From the NCBI GenBank assembly GCA_009841005.1, contig VXMR01000068.1, positions 27,427 through 91,426 of the forward strand: 64,000 bases of DNA, in the 5' to 3' direction. The notes below the pieces were generated by a model. The model made no database searches and had not been told where the DNA came from. It was given only the letters and a program-made list of their open reading frames with translations. A program made the translations under genes and the position numbers. The DNA comes from Gemmatimonadales bacterium. Lineage in GTDB: Bacteria; Gemmatimonadota; Gemmatimonadetes; Palauibacterales; Palauibacteraceae. Below, piece by piece: positions 1-10,146 of the stretch; positions within the stretch are counted from its first letter, which is position 1, and every line of letters starts with the position of its first letter.

Positions 1-606
1 CCCGGCCCCGGGGGCGGCGCGCAGAACGGCGCGGTAGGGCATCTTCGGGTTTATGACTACCAGCGCCCGGGTCCTGCCGCCGATGCGCGCGGCGAGGGCG
101 TCGAGGTCGAGGCGCCAGCCCCCCGCCGGATCGAAGACCCAGGGCGCGAGCCGCGGGTGCGCGCCCGCCAGCCGCACGCGGTGGAGCATGCCGGCGTACG
201 TGGGGTCGGTGACGACGACTTCGTCGCCCGGGTCCACCGTGGCGAGCAGGGCGTTGAACAGACCCTCGGTGCCGCCCGCGGTGATCACGCACTCCCGGTT
301 CGGATCGTAGCTCCGCCCGGCGAGCCGGCCGACGTGCCGCGCGGCCGCCGCGCGAAGGCCGGCCCGGCCCGTGAACGGCAGGTAGCTGTTGGCGGCCGGC
401 GATTCGAGCGCCGCGCGGGTGGCGGCCACGGCCGCCGCGGGGGGCCTCAGGTCGGTGTCCAGGTTCTCGAGCCGGAGTATGCCGGGATCGCCCTCCGCCG
501 CCCGCGCCACCCCGTCGATGTCGAACCCCGGAATCCCGGCCAGCCGCCCGGGCGACCGGTGCGCGCGGCCCTCAGCGGCGCTCGCCCGGCTGCCCTGCGC
601 GCTCAT
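1..606 (-). CDS. PLP-dependent aminotransferase class I/II, N-terminal part (cut by window edge)
   Basis: Translating the minus strand from ATG at 606 gives 202 residues with no stop up to the window edge. The sequence has the fold-type I layout: an N-terminal segment ending in NSYLPFTGRAGLR, then the cofactor-loop TAGGTEGLFNALL, then DPTYAGML and the start of the large domain. The family transfers amino groups using pyridoxal phosphate; the catalytic lysine would lie beyond the edge. The usual NPxxPTG turn reads NPKMPYRAV, so its glycine is replaced, which is mildly odd. The start overlaps the ligD stop in an ATGA (603-606), so the two genes are probably co-translated. Substrate cannot be told from this half. 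Confidence 0.85.
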   Translation of the reverse strand, partial: MSAQGSRASAAEGRAHRSPGRLAGIPGFDIDGVARAAEGDPGILRLENLDTDLRPPAAAVAATRAALESPAANSYLPFTGRAGLRAAAARHVGRLAGRSYDPNRECVITAGGTEGLFNALLATVDPGDEVVVTDPTYAGMLHRVRLAGAHPRLAPWVFDPAGGWRLDLDALAARIGGRTRALVVINPKMPYRAVLRAAPGAG

Positions 607-3242
607 CCGCCGATCCTCCGCTGCAGCGCGTCGAGCGCGGCCATGAGATCGGGTTCCTCCGACAGCACGCGGAGAAGCGGGTCGGGGTCCAGCGACCGGG
701 CGCGCTCCGGCATCGTTCGGATCGTGAAGTCTTCCATCGAGAGTCCCTCCTTCACTTCCGTCCAGCGCAGCGGCGCGGACACGGTGGCGCCCGCGCGCGA
801 CCGCACGGAATACGGCGCCACGACGAGCCGCCCGCGCCCGTTTTGCACGTAGTCGATGTAGACCCTGCCTTCGCGCCGCGAGGGGTTCCGGACGATCGTG
901 GCCCGGTCGGGGATCTCCGCCACCACCGCCGTCGCGAGCAGTTGCGCGAGGGTGCGCGACTGTTCGTAGTCGAGCTGTCCGCCGAGCGGAATCATCACGT
1001 GGATCCCCGACGAGCCGCTCGTCTTGGGATAGCTGGGGAGTCCGATCTCCTCGCACAGCGCGCCGATCGCGCGCGCCACGTCGATCACGTCCCGGAACGG
1101 GGCGTACACCTCCTCGCCGTCGCGCTTGTGCTTGGGGTCGAGGTCGAGGAGGCACCAGTCGGGGCGGTCCAGGCTCCCGACGCGGCTCGCCCACGCGTGG
1201 AGCGGAATCGCGCCGAGGTTCGCGATGTACACGAGCACCGCCGGGTCGTCGGCGATGAAATAGTGGATATCGCGCTCGGAGCCGCGGCTCCAGATCGCCT
1301 CCGTGCGCACCCACTCGGGCTGGAACCCCGGCGCGTTCTTCTGAAAGAAGGACTTCCCGCCGATCCCGTCCGGATAGCGGGTGAGCACCAGAGGCCGGTC
1401 CTCGAGGAACTTCAGCAGCCACGGGGCGATGTCCCGGTAGTACGCGATCAGGTCGCCCTTCGTGTATCCCTCGTCCGGCCAGAAGACCTTGTCGAGGTTC
1501 GAGAGTTGCAACTCCTCCACGGGCGGGGGCGACGTGTCCACGCGCACGGGATCGGCCAGCGCCGCGCGCGGATCCCGGGGCAGCCGACAGTCGGTGGGAA
1601 CCACGTATTCGCGATCCTCGTCCCCGGATTCCTCCTCCGGGGTCGGCAGGACGCCGAGGAAGACGGCATGCCGCAGCAGGCCGCCCTCGGTGATTTCCTT
1701 GTAACGGACCTCCGCCACGAGTTCGGGTTCGACCCAGTTGTGATCGTCTCCGGCGGGGGCCGGCGTCGCGAATGCGGGTCCGGCCGCCTCCAGCGCGTCG
1801 AGCCGGGTCCGGAGTTTCGCCAGCGTCTCGTCGTCGAAGCCCGTTCCCACGCGACCGATGTAATGGAGGGCGAGGCCGTCGTCGTCCGCGGCGGTGCCCG
1901 ATGCGGGGTTGGCGGGGGATGCGACGCCGGCGGGGCCATACGCGCCGAGGTGGAGCGCGCCGAAGCCCGTCCGCGAGCCGGCGGGACTCGTGAAGCCGAC
2001 GATGACGAAACGGGCCTCGCGCGCGGCGTGGATCTTCCGCCAGTCGGGAGCCCGGCCGCCGGTGTACCGGGAGTCGGCGCGCTTGGCCATGATCCCCTCG
2101 AGTCCCATCTCCTGCACCTGCCGGAAGAGGGCCTTCCCGCACTCCTCGAAGTGTTCGCTGAGCCGGATCGGGCCCGCCTCGGGTACCACGCCGCGCAGGA
2201 GGGTGCGCCGCTCGGAGAGCGGGAGATCGCGTAGATCGCGGTCGTCGAAGGCGAGCAGGTCGAAGGCGTAGAAGCTGGCCGGCGCGTCGAACGAGGCGTG
2301 CCGCACATCCAGTGGGCGCGAGAGTCTGGCCCGCTTCTGCAGGCGCCGGAAGCTGGGGTATCCCGCGGCGTCGTGAACGACGACCTCCCCATCCAGCACC
2401 ACGCGCCGGAAGGGGAGCTTGCGGAGGGCGCGAGCGATGTCCGGGAAGGTGGGGAGCGCGTCGTGCCCGTTCCGGGTCAGGAGGCTGGCCGCTCCGTCGA
2501 CGGCCGAGGCCAGCATGCGGTAGCCGTCGAGCTTCAGCTCGAAGTGCCAGGCGGGATCGTCGAACGCTTCCTCCCGGGGTTGGGCGAGCATGAACCGCAC
2601 GTCGGCGGGATCGACCGGCCGCTCCGGCGCGCCGGCCCGCTCGAGGGCCGCGGTCAGATTCTCTCCGGGATACCAACCGCGCTCGCGCTCGGCCATCTCC
2701 TCGACCGTGAGGCCGGACAGGATGGACGTTTCGGGGAGCGATCCGTCCTCCAGGATCGGGTGTCCGCCGCGCCGCTCGCGGATGAGGAGCCATTCCCGGC
2801 CGGTCTCCCCCTTCGCCAGCCGCACCAGCGTCCATACGCCCCTGAGCTTGTGGCCCCGAAGCTCGAACAGGAGCTTGCCCGCCTCCAGTCCCTCCTCCGG
2901 ATCTTCGAGCATGATGCAGCGGCCGATGTCCCACACGATCATCTCGCCGCCGCCGTACTCGCCCTTCGGAATCACGCCCTCGAACTCGATGTACTCGATC
3001 GGGTGGTCCTCGACGTGCATCGCGAGCTTCTTGTCCGCCGGATCGGGGGAGATGCCCCTGGGGACGGCCCACGAAACGAGGACGCCCCCGATTTCCAGGC
3101 GGAGGTCGTAGTGCCGGCGCGTCGCCGCGTGCAACTGGACGACGAACACGCCGACCCCCGTCCCGGGCGCGCCGCCGAAGGGCTCCGGCGTGCGCTCGGA
3201 AGCGCGTTTGTCCCGGTACTCCTCGAGTTTTCTTCGGGGCAT
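603..3242 (-). CDS. ligD: Multidomain NHEJ DNA ligase D (phosphoesterase-ligase-polymerase)
   Basis: The 879-residue protein has all three LigD modules. The 3'-phosphoesterase covers about 1-190 (HYDLRLE at 44-50, MHVEDHP at 75-81). The ATP-dependent ligase covers about 215-540, with nucleotidyl lysine K237 in KLDGYR, DGEVVV near 284 and EGIMAKR near 382. The primase-polymerase covers about 575-870 (LLDLDP with D700/D702, TSGSSGIHVM with H748, YIDY with D797). With Ku it repairs double-strand breaks by non-homologous end joining. I chose ATG 3242 because MPRRKLEEYRDKR is the usual family start; an in-frame ATG at 3425 would overlap ku and adds no conserved residues. Ku is divergent, 166 bases away, and an aminotransferase gene is coupled downstream. 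Confidence 0.96.
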   Translation of the reverse strand: MPRRKLEEYRDKRASERTPEPFGGAPGTGVGVFVVQLHAATRRHYDLRLEIGGVLVSWAVPRGISPDPADKKLAMHVEDHPIEYIEFEGVIPKGEYGGGEMIVWDIGRCIMLEDPEEGLEAGKLLFELRGHKLRGVWTLVRLAKGETGREWLLIRERRGGHPILEDGSLPETSILSGLTVEEMAERERGWYPGENLTAALERAGAPERPVDPADVRFMLAQPREEAFDDPAWHFELKLDGYRMLASAVDGAASLLTRNGHDALPTFPDIARALRKLPFRRVVLDGEVVVHDAAGYPSFRRLQKRARLSRPLDVRHASFDAPASFYAFDLLAFDDRDLRDLPLSERRTLLRGVVPEAGPIRLSEHFEECGKALFRQVQEMGLEGIMAKRADSRYTGGRAPDWRKIHAAREARFVIVGFTSPAGSRTGFGALHLGAYGPAGVASPANPASGTAADDDGLALHYIGRVGTGFDDETLAKLRTRLDALEAAGPAFATPAPAGDDHNWVEPELVAEVRYKEITEGGLLRHAVFLGVLPTPEEESGDEDREYVVPTDCRLPRDPRAALADPVRVDTSPPPVEELQLSNLDKVFWPDEGYTKGDLIAYYRDIAPWLLKFLEDRPLVLTRYPDGIGGKSFFQKNAPGFQPEWVRTEAIWSRGSERDIHYFIADDPAVLVYIANLGAIPLHAWASRVGSLDRPDWCLLDLDPKHKRDGEEVYAPFRDVIDVARAIGALCEEIGLPSYPKTSGSSGIHVMIPLGGQLDYEQSRTLAQLLATAVVAEIPDRATIVRNPSRREGRVYIDYVQNGRGRLVVAPYSVRSRAGATVSAPLRWTEVKEGLSMEDFTIRTMPERARSLDPDPLLRVLSEEPDLMAALDALQRRIGG

Positions 3243-3303
3243 GCTCGCGGCCCTGTCCCTCGACGCTGCTTTCGACCCTCCGGGCGGTGTACGGCCGGAG
3301 CGG

Positions 3304-3332
3304 TATGCACAATCCGGCCCGGAAACTATAAT
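3304..3332 (+). promoter_or_regulatory. Putative sigma-70 promoter for ku
   Basis: A perfect TATAAT lies at 3327-3332 with TATGCA (3 of 6 matches to TTGACA) 17 bases upstream at 3304-3309. Predicted transcription would start about 70 bases before the ku ATG. The element sits in the only non-coding gap between divergent ligD and ku. The -10 is convincing in such GC-rich DNA; the -35 is weak. Confidence 0.55.
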
Positions 3333-3408
3333 TCGGCCCCCCGGTCCGGCATCACGCCGGGGTTGATACCGCGCCGGGTGGTCCGGCGCGAACACGGAGA
3401 GGCGCAGG

Positions 3409-4245
3409 ATGTCACCTCGACCCATCGCAACGGCGACGGTCTCGTTCGGGCTCGTTTCGATCCCGTGCCAGCTCTACTCGTCCGCCGAAAACTCGCAGAA
3501 GGTCCGCTTCAACTTCCTCTCCCCCGACGGAACCCGCGTGAAGCAGCAGTACGTGGATGCGAAGACGGGGGAGCCGGTCCAGCGCAGCGATCTCATCAAG
3601 GGATACCAGTTCGCGAAGGACCAGTACGTGACCTTCAAGCCGGAGGAGCTGAAGGCGCTCGAGGCGGAGGCGACGCAGGCGGTCGAGATCGTCGAGTTCG
3701 TGCCGCTGGACCAGGTCGAACGGGCCTACATCGGGAAGACGTACTATCTCGGACCTGCGCGCGGAGGGGACAAGGCCTACCGGCTCCTCGGCGCCGCCAT
3801 GAAGAAGACGGGATGGGCCGCCCTCGCGAAGTATGCGGCGCGCGGCAAGCAGTATCTCGTCCTCGTGCGGCCGGTGGGCGATCACCTCGTTCTCGAACAG
3901 CTGCACTACGCACATGAGGTGCGGGACATCGCCGACGTGCCGTCGGGAGAGGGCGAGGTCGCCGATGCGGAACTCGGCCTCGCCGTACAACTGATCGAGC
4001 AGATCGCCTCGGAGGACTTCGACCCGTCGAAGTACGAGGATGAGGTCGGGCAGCGCATGCTCGCGGCGATCGAGCGCAAGGTAGCCGACGGGACGGAGAT
4101 CACCGCGCCGGTCGAGGAGGAAACGACGGCGAAGGTCATCGACCTCATGGCCGCGCTCAAGGCGAGCGTCTCGGGGTCCGACGGGAGGGAGACCGACGAC
4201 GAGGCCGGGAAGGAGCCGGCGAAGAAGAGAGCCACGGGGTCGTAG
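3409..4245 (+). CDS. ku: Ku DNA end-binding protein
   Basis: The 278-residue protein is a bacterial Ku homodimer subunit, which forms a ring on DNA ends and recruits LigD. It opens with the characteristic SFGLVSIPCQLYSS and shows the Ku core through about residue 255 (VKQQYVD, KGYQFAKDQYV, KTYYLGPARGGDKAY, EQLHYAHEVR). It ends with a short basic tail (EPAKKRATGS), as in many bacterial Kus. A good ribosome site (GGAGAGG) stands 8 bases before the ATG. Divergent pairing with ligD makes a complete two-component NHEJ system. Confidence 0.97.
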   Translation: MSPRPIATATVSFGLVSIPCQLYSSAENSQKVRFNFLSPDGTRVKQQYVDAKTGEPVQRSDLIKGYQFAKDQYVTFKPEELKALEAEATQAVEIVEFVPLDQVERAYIGKTYYLGPARGGDKAYRLLGAAMKKTGWAALAKYAARGKQYLVLVRPVGDHLVLEQLHYAHEVRDIADVPSGEGEVADAELGLAVQLIEQIASEDFDPSKYEDEVGQRMLAAIERKVADGTEITAPVEEETTAKVIDLMAALKASVSGSDGRETDDEAGKEPAKKRATGS

Positions 4246-4280
4246 CCGGACTCACGAGAAGACCACCCAAGGAGAATCCG

Positions 4281-6800
4281 ATGCGGGTTCGATCCGTCAC
4301 GCTGTTCGCGCTCATCCTCCTCCTGCCGGTCCTGCGGGGCTCCGGTGGACACCCGCCCGGCGCGCCGACCGTCGACGACCTTCGAGGCGGCCTTCCGGAT
4401 CGGGTCGCCGCCTTCGATCCGGTGGATACGGAGACCCTGCGGGTTCCGGGGCTCGAGGCCGGGGTCGAGATCCTCAAGGACCTGTGGGGCGTCAGCCACA
4501 TCTACGCGGAGACGGAGCACGACCTCTTCTTCGCGCAGGGGTACAGCGCCGCGCGCGACCGCCTCTTCCAGTTCGAACTGTGGCGCCGCCAGGCCACGGG
4601 CACGGTCTCCGAAATCCTCGGTCCGCGTGAGCTGGAGCGGGACCGCGGCGCGCGGCTGTTCCGCTTCCGCGGCGACCTCGAAGCCGAACTGAACCACTAC
4701 CACCCGCGCGGCGCGGAGATCATCCGGGCCTTCACGGACGGGATCAACGCGTACATTGCCGAGACGGAACGCGATCCGGGCCTCCTTCCGGTCGAGTTCG
4801 AGATGCTCGGGATCCGTCCGCAGCCGTGGACCCCGGACGTCGTCATCTCCCGCCACCAGGGTCTGCTCATGAACATCGGGCAGGAGCTGGATCTGGGGAT
4901 CGCCGTCGCGGAGGTGGGGGCGGAGAAGGTGAAGGAGGTCTCCTACTTCCATCCGGGAGAGCCGGACATCGATCTCGATCCCGCGATCGACGGCTCGCTC
5001 CTCCGGCGCGAGATCCTCGACGTGTACCGCGCCTTCCGCGGGTCCATCCGGTTCCAGCCCGAGGACATCGAGCCCCGCTTCCGCGCCACCGCCTCCGACG
5101 GGGAAGCCTTCGCCCTGCGGACGCTGCGGGAGGAAGCCGAGGCCGACGCGTACGAGGCGGAGCGCCTCGAGGCGGAGCGGATGGGGACGGGAAGCAACAA
5201 CTGGGTCGTGGCGGGGCACCGCACTCTGAGCGGACACGCGATCATGGCGAACGACCCGCACCGGGTACAGGCGGCACCGTCGCTGCGCTATCTCGTCCAC
5301 CTCGTCGGACCGGGCTGGAATGTGATCGGCGGGGGCGAGCCGGTCCTCCCCGGCATCTCGATCGGGCACAACGGGTACGGTGCATGGGGACTCACCGTCT
5401 TCCAGACGGACGCCGAGGATCTCTACGTCTACCGCACGCACCCCGACGACCCGGACCGCTACTGGTACCGCGGCGACTGGGAGGAGATGCGGGTCATCGA
5501 CGATGAGATCCCGGTCGAAGGGCGCGCGGCCGAGCGGGTGCGGCACCGGTACACGCGGCACGGGCCCATCGTATACGAGGATCGGGACAACGATCTGGCT
5601 TACGCGGTGCGCGCGGGGTGGATGGAGATCGGCGGCGCGCCGTACCTCGCGAGCCTGCGCATGAACCAGGCGAAGACGTGGGAGGAGTTCCGGGACGCCT
5701 GCAACTACTCGAACATCCCCGGCGAGAACATGGTGTGGGCCGACGTGGAGGGGAACATCGGCTGGCAGTCCGTGGGGATCGCGCCCATCCGCCGCAACTG
5801 GTCGGGTCTCGTCCCGGTACCGGGGGACGGCCGCTACGAGTGGGACGGCTACCTCGAGATCCGGCACAAGCCGCACGTGTTCAACCCCGAGAAGGGCTTC
5901 TGGTCGACGGCGAACCAGAACCTCGTTCCCCCCGGCTACGAACACCGCGACGCCGTCGGTTGGAGCTGGAGTGACCCGTTCCGGAGCGCGCGCATCGACG
6001 AAGTCCTCGCTTCGGGGAAGCGCTTCACGATGGCGGAGATGATGCAGCTCGCGACGGACTACGTGTCGCTCCCCGCGCGCTCGCTGGTGCCGATGCTGCG
6101 CGGCGTCGAGCTGCCCGCGGGGGCGGAGGCGGCCCGGGGCGAGCTGCTCGACTGGGACTTCGCGCTGGCCCCGGAGTCCCGCGAAGCCGCGATCTACGTG
6201 TCGTGGGAGCGCGAGCTCCAGCGACAGATGGCGCCGCTCGCCGTCCCCGCCGAAGTCCGCGGGTCGCTCGGCCGCCTTTCCATGAAGAAGATCATCGACT
6301 GGCTAGGCTCGCCGCCCGCGTGGTTCGCGCCCCTCGGAGACGGGGATCCCGTGGCCGGCCGCGACGCCTTCCTCGCCCGCACGCTGGGCGACGCCCTGGA
6401 GGGGCTGGAGGATCGGTTCGGCGGCGACCCCTGGCGCTACGGCGACGTGCGCTTCAAGCACGCCCGGTTCCGGCACCCGCTGTCCGGGATCGTGAACGCC
6501 GAGATGCGGGCGCGCCTCGAGGTGGGACCGCTCCCGCGCGGCGGCAACGGCTTCACCGTGAACCAGACCGGAGGCGGGGACAATCAGACGTCAGGCCCGT
6601 CCTTCCGGATCATCGCGGAGGCGGGGGACTGGGACACGGCCGTGTTCACGAACACGCCGGGGCAGGGTGGAGACCCGGACGATCCCATGTACCGGAACCT
6701 GTTCGAGGGCTGGGCGAAGGACCGCTTCTTCCCGCTCTATTACTCCCGCGAGCGCGTGGAAGCCGCCGTCGCCGACCGCCTGATGCTGACGCCGAACTAG
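4281..6800 (+). CDS. Secreted penicillin-amidase family (S45) acylase, Ntn hydrolase
   Basis: The 839-residue precursor starts with a signal peptide (about residues 1-22, hydrophobic core FALILLLPVL). It follows the S45 plan of alpha chain, spacer, then a beta chain opening at the catalytic serine: GSNNWVV places nucleophile S305, freed by autocleavage. The alpha chain has VSHIYAETEHDLFFAQGY. Family members cleave amide bonds of penicillins, acyl-homoserine lactones or related N-acyl compounds in the periplasm; the substrate here is unknown. AAGGAGAA precedes the ATG by 6 bases. Its TAG stop (6798-6800) is the first triplet of the inverted-repeat element that follows. Confidence 0.9.
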   Translation: MRVRSVTLFALILLLPVLRGSGGHPPGAPTVDDLRGGLPDRVAAFDPVDTETLRVPGLEAGVEILKDLWGVSHIYAETEHDLFFAQGYSAARDRLFQFELWRRQATGTVSEILGPRELERDRGARLFRFRGDLEAELNHYHPRGAEIIRAFTDGINAYIAETERDPGLLPVEFEMLGIRPQPWTPDVVISRHQGLLMNIGQELDLGIAVAEVGAEKVKEVSYFHPGEPDIDLDPAIDGSLLRREILDVYRAFRGSIRFQPEDIEPRFRATASDGEAFALRTLREEAEADAYEAERLEAERMGTGSNNWVVAGHRTLSGHAIMANDPHRVQAAPSLRYLVHLVGPGWNVIGGGEPVLPGISIGHNGYGAWGLTVFQTDAEDLYVYRTHPDDPDRYWYRGDWEEMRVIDDEIPVEGRAAERVRHRYTRHGPIVYEDRDNDLAYAVRAGWMEIGGAPYLASLRMNQAKTWEEFRDACNYSNIPGENMVWADVEGNIGWQSVGIAPIRRNWSGLVPVPGDGRYEWDGYLEIRHKPHVFNPEKGFWSTANQNLVPPGYEHRDAVGWSWSDPFRSARIDEVLASGKRFTMAEMMQLATDYVSLPARSLVPMLRGVELPAGAEAARGELLDWDFALAPESREAAIYVSWERELQRQMAPLAVPAEVRGSLGRLSMKKIIDWLGSPPAWFAPLGDGDPVAGRDAFLARTLGDALEGLEDRFGGDPWRYGDVRFKHARFRHPLSGIVNAEMRARLEVGPLPRGGNGFTVNQTGGGDNQTSGPSFRIIAEAGDWDTAVFTNTPGQGGDPDDPMYRNLFEGWAKDRFFPLYYSRERVEAAVADRLMLTPN

Positions 6801-6963
6801 TGTAGTATCGCACAAATCCTGCGGTCATTCGAGCGCCGCTGCATCCGTCCCCGCGGCGTTGCTCCTCCTCGCAATAGCTCTGCTATTCCTCGTCGGAGCG
6901 CCTTGCGGGAGCCGGCGCCCCGGCACTCTCGGTGACTCGAGGATTTATGCGACACTACACTAG
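6797..6963. repeat. Palindromic repeat element, copy A (REP/MITE-like hairpin)
   Basis: A 167-base element fills the gap between the convergent acylase and dinB-like genes. Its 23-base terminal inverted repeats (6798-6820 and 6940-6962) match at 21 positions. A central hairpin has stem 6873-6878/6882-6887 around a 3-base loop. CTAG flanks both ends (6797-6800, 6960-6963), either as part of the palindrome or as a target duplication. The internal blocks recur at 51.5 kb, including an identical 22-base run at 6889-6910, and a related copy is at 27.1 kb. No protein is encoded. It could act as a bidirectional terminator of the two converging genes. Confidence 0.85.
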
Positions 6964-7457
6964 CTCTGCTCGAGATAGAAGCCGATGAGGCCCTGATTTC
7001 GGGGCGGGTCGGCGCCGAGCTGGCGGAGCATCGTCGTCACCTGCCCGCGGTGGTACGTGGCGTGGTTGACGACGTGCTGCAGCATGTGCCAGAACACGGC
7101 ACGCATCGGTTCGCCATCGAAGAACCGGTAGTCGATCACGCGGTGGATGTCTTCGGGGCCGAGTTCCGCGACGAATCGGCGGACGCGCGCCTCTTCCTCC
7201 AGCCAGCGCGCGCGAATGTCGCCCGCCGTCTCGAAGTCGGCGGCGGGGAGGTGCTCCGTCGGGAAGTGTCCCCGCCAGCGTGAGCACCAGACCCATTCGG
7301 CCGATACGACGTGCGCGAGCGTGTCGCGGATGGAGCCGAAGCTGCTCCCCAGGTCCCGGCGGAAATCTTCGGGCGCGATCCGCTCGACGGCATCGAGCGT
7401 CCCGTCGCGGGCCCAGTAGTGGAAGTCGAGTAGTGTGATCAGCGCAGCCCGGGTCAT
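6960..7457 (-). CDS. DinB-like four-helix-bundle metal protein
   Basis: The 165-residue protein fits the DinB/YfiT superfamily: four helices with a histidine triad, here H49 ([10 protein letters not shown]), H132 and H136 ([12 protein letters not shown]), that usually binds a divalent metal. Family members include damage-inducible proteins of unknown function and thiol-dependent transferases. No specific activity can be assigned. Its TAG stop is the last triplet of hairpin repeat A, so the acylase and this gene converge with the repeat between them. Confidence 0.88.
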   Translation of the reverse strand: MTRAALITLLDFHYWARDGTLDAVERIAPEDFRRDLGSSFGSIRDTLAHVVSAEWVWCSRWRGHFPTEHLPAADFETAGDIRARWLEEEARVRRFVAELGPEDIHRVIDYRFFDGEPMRAVFWHMLQHVVNHATYHRGQVTTMLRQLGADPPRNQGLIGFYLEQS

Positions 7458-7525
7458 GGGAGGAGTCTACTCGCCGCGACCGCCGGCTGCATCTCCGGGA
7501 CGCACAGCCGGAAGTCCGCCTCGCA

Positions 7526-7556
7526 TTTGCAGCGGGCGCGGCGCTTCGGCTAGATT
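7526..7556 (+). promoter_or_regulatory. Weak candidate promoter for rpmE
   Basis: TTTGCA at 7526-7531 and TAGATT at 7551-7556 stand 19 bases apart, about 60 bases before the rpmE ATG. Spacing is longer than ideal, but this is the only AT-rich patch in the gap and rpmE needs its own promoter because the preceding gene is on the other strand. Confidence 0.3.
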
Positions 7557-7614
7557 ACATGGCTGTTCCGCAGACGCCTCCGCCGGAGGCCGACAACCAG
7601 CGTGTGGGGAAGAC

Positions 7615-7890
7615 ATGAAGGCAGGCATACATCCGGAGTACGCACCCGCGAAGATCACCTGTGCGTGCGGCCGGGAGACGGAGACCGCGTCGACGGTGGG
7701 CGAGATCCACGTCGAGATCTGTTCGCACTGCCACCCCTTCTTCACCGGGCGGCAGAAGCTCGTCGACACGGCGGGACGCGTGGAGCGGTTCATCGCCAAG
7801 TACGGCGATCGGAACACCCGCAGCGAGGAGAAGGACGCGGTGGAGAAGGAAGAGGCTGCGGAAGAGGAGGCAGTGGCGGCGGATGCCTGA
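7615..7890 (+). CDS. rpmE: Ribosomal protein bL31, zinc-binding type
   Basis: The 91-residue protein is large-subunit protein bL31: MKAGIHPEY start, then CACG (C16, C18) and [10 protein letters not shown] (C37, C40), the four cysteines of the zinc-containing form. The family core ends near residue 68; the remainder is a very acidic, alanine/glutamate-rich tail. ATG 7615 is chosen because it begins exactly at the family start and follows GGGGAAG; an in-frame ATG 180 bases upstream adds only non-conserved sequence. A terminator follows, so it is likely monocistronic. Confidence 0.95.
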   Translation: MKAGIHPEYAPAKITCACGRETETASTVGEIHVEICSHCHPFFTGRQKLVDTAGRVERFIAKYGDRNTRSEEKDAVEKEEAAEEEAVAADA

Positions 7891-7928
7891 GCCGGAGGCC
7901 TCCGGCGCTCGACACCGCATTTCAAGTG

Positions 7929-7954
7929 ACGGGGTTCCTCGCGGACCCCGTTTT
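7929..7954 (+). terminator. Intrinsic terminator after rpmE
   Basis: A 7-base stem (ACGGGGT 7929-7935 / ACCCCGT 7945-7951) with a 9-base loop runs into TTTT. It is one of very few stem-plus-T-run terminators in the window. Just upstream, 7891-7906 is a perfect 16-base palindrome that may stack with it. Confidence 0.65.
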
Positions 7955-7968
7955 CATGTAGGGAACGA

Positions 7969-9053
<1,085 letters not shown>

Positions 9054-9057
<4 letters not shown>

Positions 9058-9965
9058 CGGAACCGCGCCCGGGTGGGGCCGGGCGCCGTCCGGCGGGTCC
9101 GACGCGCCGCGAGATCGTTCAGGGCGTGCGGCGCGAACTCGAGCTGGCCGGGCTGGAGGCCCCGCGGGTCGAAGCCGAGCGGCTCGTGGCCGCGGCGCTC
9201 GGCCTGTCTCGGAGCGAACTCGCCGTCTCCGGCGGAGAGCGGGTCGATCCGGCCGGCGCGGCGTCCGTGGCGCGCGCAGTCTCCCGCCGTCTGGAGGGTC
9301 AGCCGCTCCAGCACATCGAGGGCACGGTCGATTTCCGGCGCGTACGCCTCGTGTCGGACGGCCGCGCTCTCATCCCGCGCCCGGAGACCGAGCAGCTCCT
9401 CGACCTCGTCGCCACTTGGTGCCGCGACCGTGGCGCAGCCGTCGATGCGCTCGATATCGGCGTCGGATCGGGCGCCATCGCGATCGCGCTCCTGGACGAG
9501 GGGATCGCCGACCGCGTTATCGGACTCGACGTGTCCGAGGACGCACTCGAACTCGCCCGCGAGAACGCCCGCCGTGCAAACGTCGAGAACCTCGAACTGC
9601 GCGCCTGTCCTCCCGACATCTGGTCCGCCCTCGTCCCCGAAGAGCGCTTCGACCTCATCATCTCCAACCCGCCCTACGTCACGACCTCGGAATGGACCGA
9701 CCTCGACCCCCTGGTCCGGGAACACGAGCCTCGCGTCGCACTGGACGCCGGGGAAGACGGACTGGAGGTCATTCGAACCGTTATGGCCGGCGCCCCGGGC
9801 CGGCTCCGCGAAGGCGGCGCGCTCTTCCTCGAGATCGGGATGTCGCAGGGCTCCTCCGTCCTCCGGCTTCTGAAGGCCGAAGCCGCGCTTTCCGACAGTC
9901 GGATCGGGACCGACCTCGCCGGCCGCCCCCGCTTTGCAAGCGCGCGGAAGACCGACTCCTGCTAG
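9054..9965 (+). CDS. prmC: Release factor glutamine N5-methyltransferase
   Basis: The 303-residue HemK/PrmC protein methylates the GGQ glutamine of release factors using S-adenosylmethionine. It has an N-terminal helical release-factor-binding domain (about 15-95), the SAM loop DIGVGSG (134-140) and the glutamine-binding NPPY (205-208). The GTG start lies in a GTGA overlap with prfA. A GC-rich weak hairpin but no T-run follows the gene. Confidence 0.95.
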
Positions 9966-10010
9966 CGCCACCCCCCGGTCGTTCAAGTCGCGTGGGGGTC
10001 GGGGCCGGGT

Positions 10011-10016
10011 TATACT
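10011..10016 (+). promoter_or_regulatory. Possible -10 box upstream of the YlbF-like gene
   Basis: TATACT matches 5 of 6 of the sigma-70 -10 consensus and stands in the 180-base gap after prmC. No good -35 is found at 16-18 bases upstream. If used, it would start the operon YlbF-like, phosphatidyltransferase, inositol-phosphate synthase, tmk. Confidence 0.35.
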
Positions 10017-10146
10017 CGGGCGTCGAATCGTCGGCCCGGGCCCGTGTATGGCGAGCGGGGAAGGGACGGACGATTCGCGCCTCCGCCCGCTGCCGACCCG
10101 ACGTGTCGGCCCGGGGTGCTTCCTGATTCCGTTTCGAGCCGGAGAC

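Noticed and set aside
3906-5945. Long minus-strand open frame opposite ku and the acylase
   Set aside because: It is arginine/valine/aspartate-rich shadow coding opposite two well-recognised genes and shows no family motifs. GC-rich codon bias keeps such frames open.
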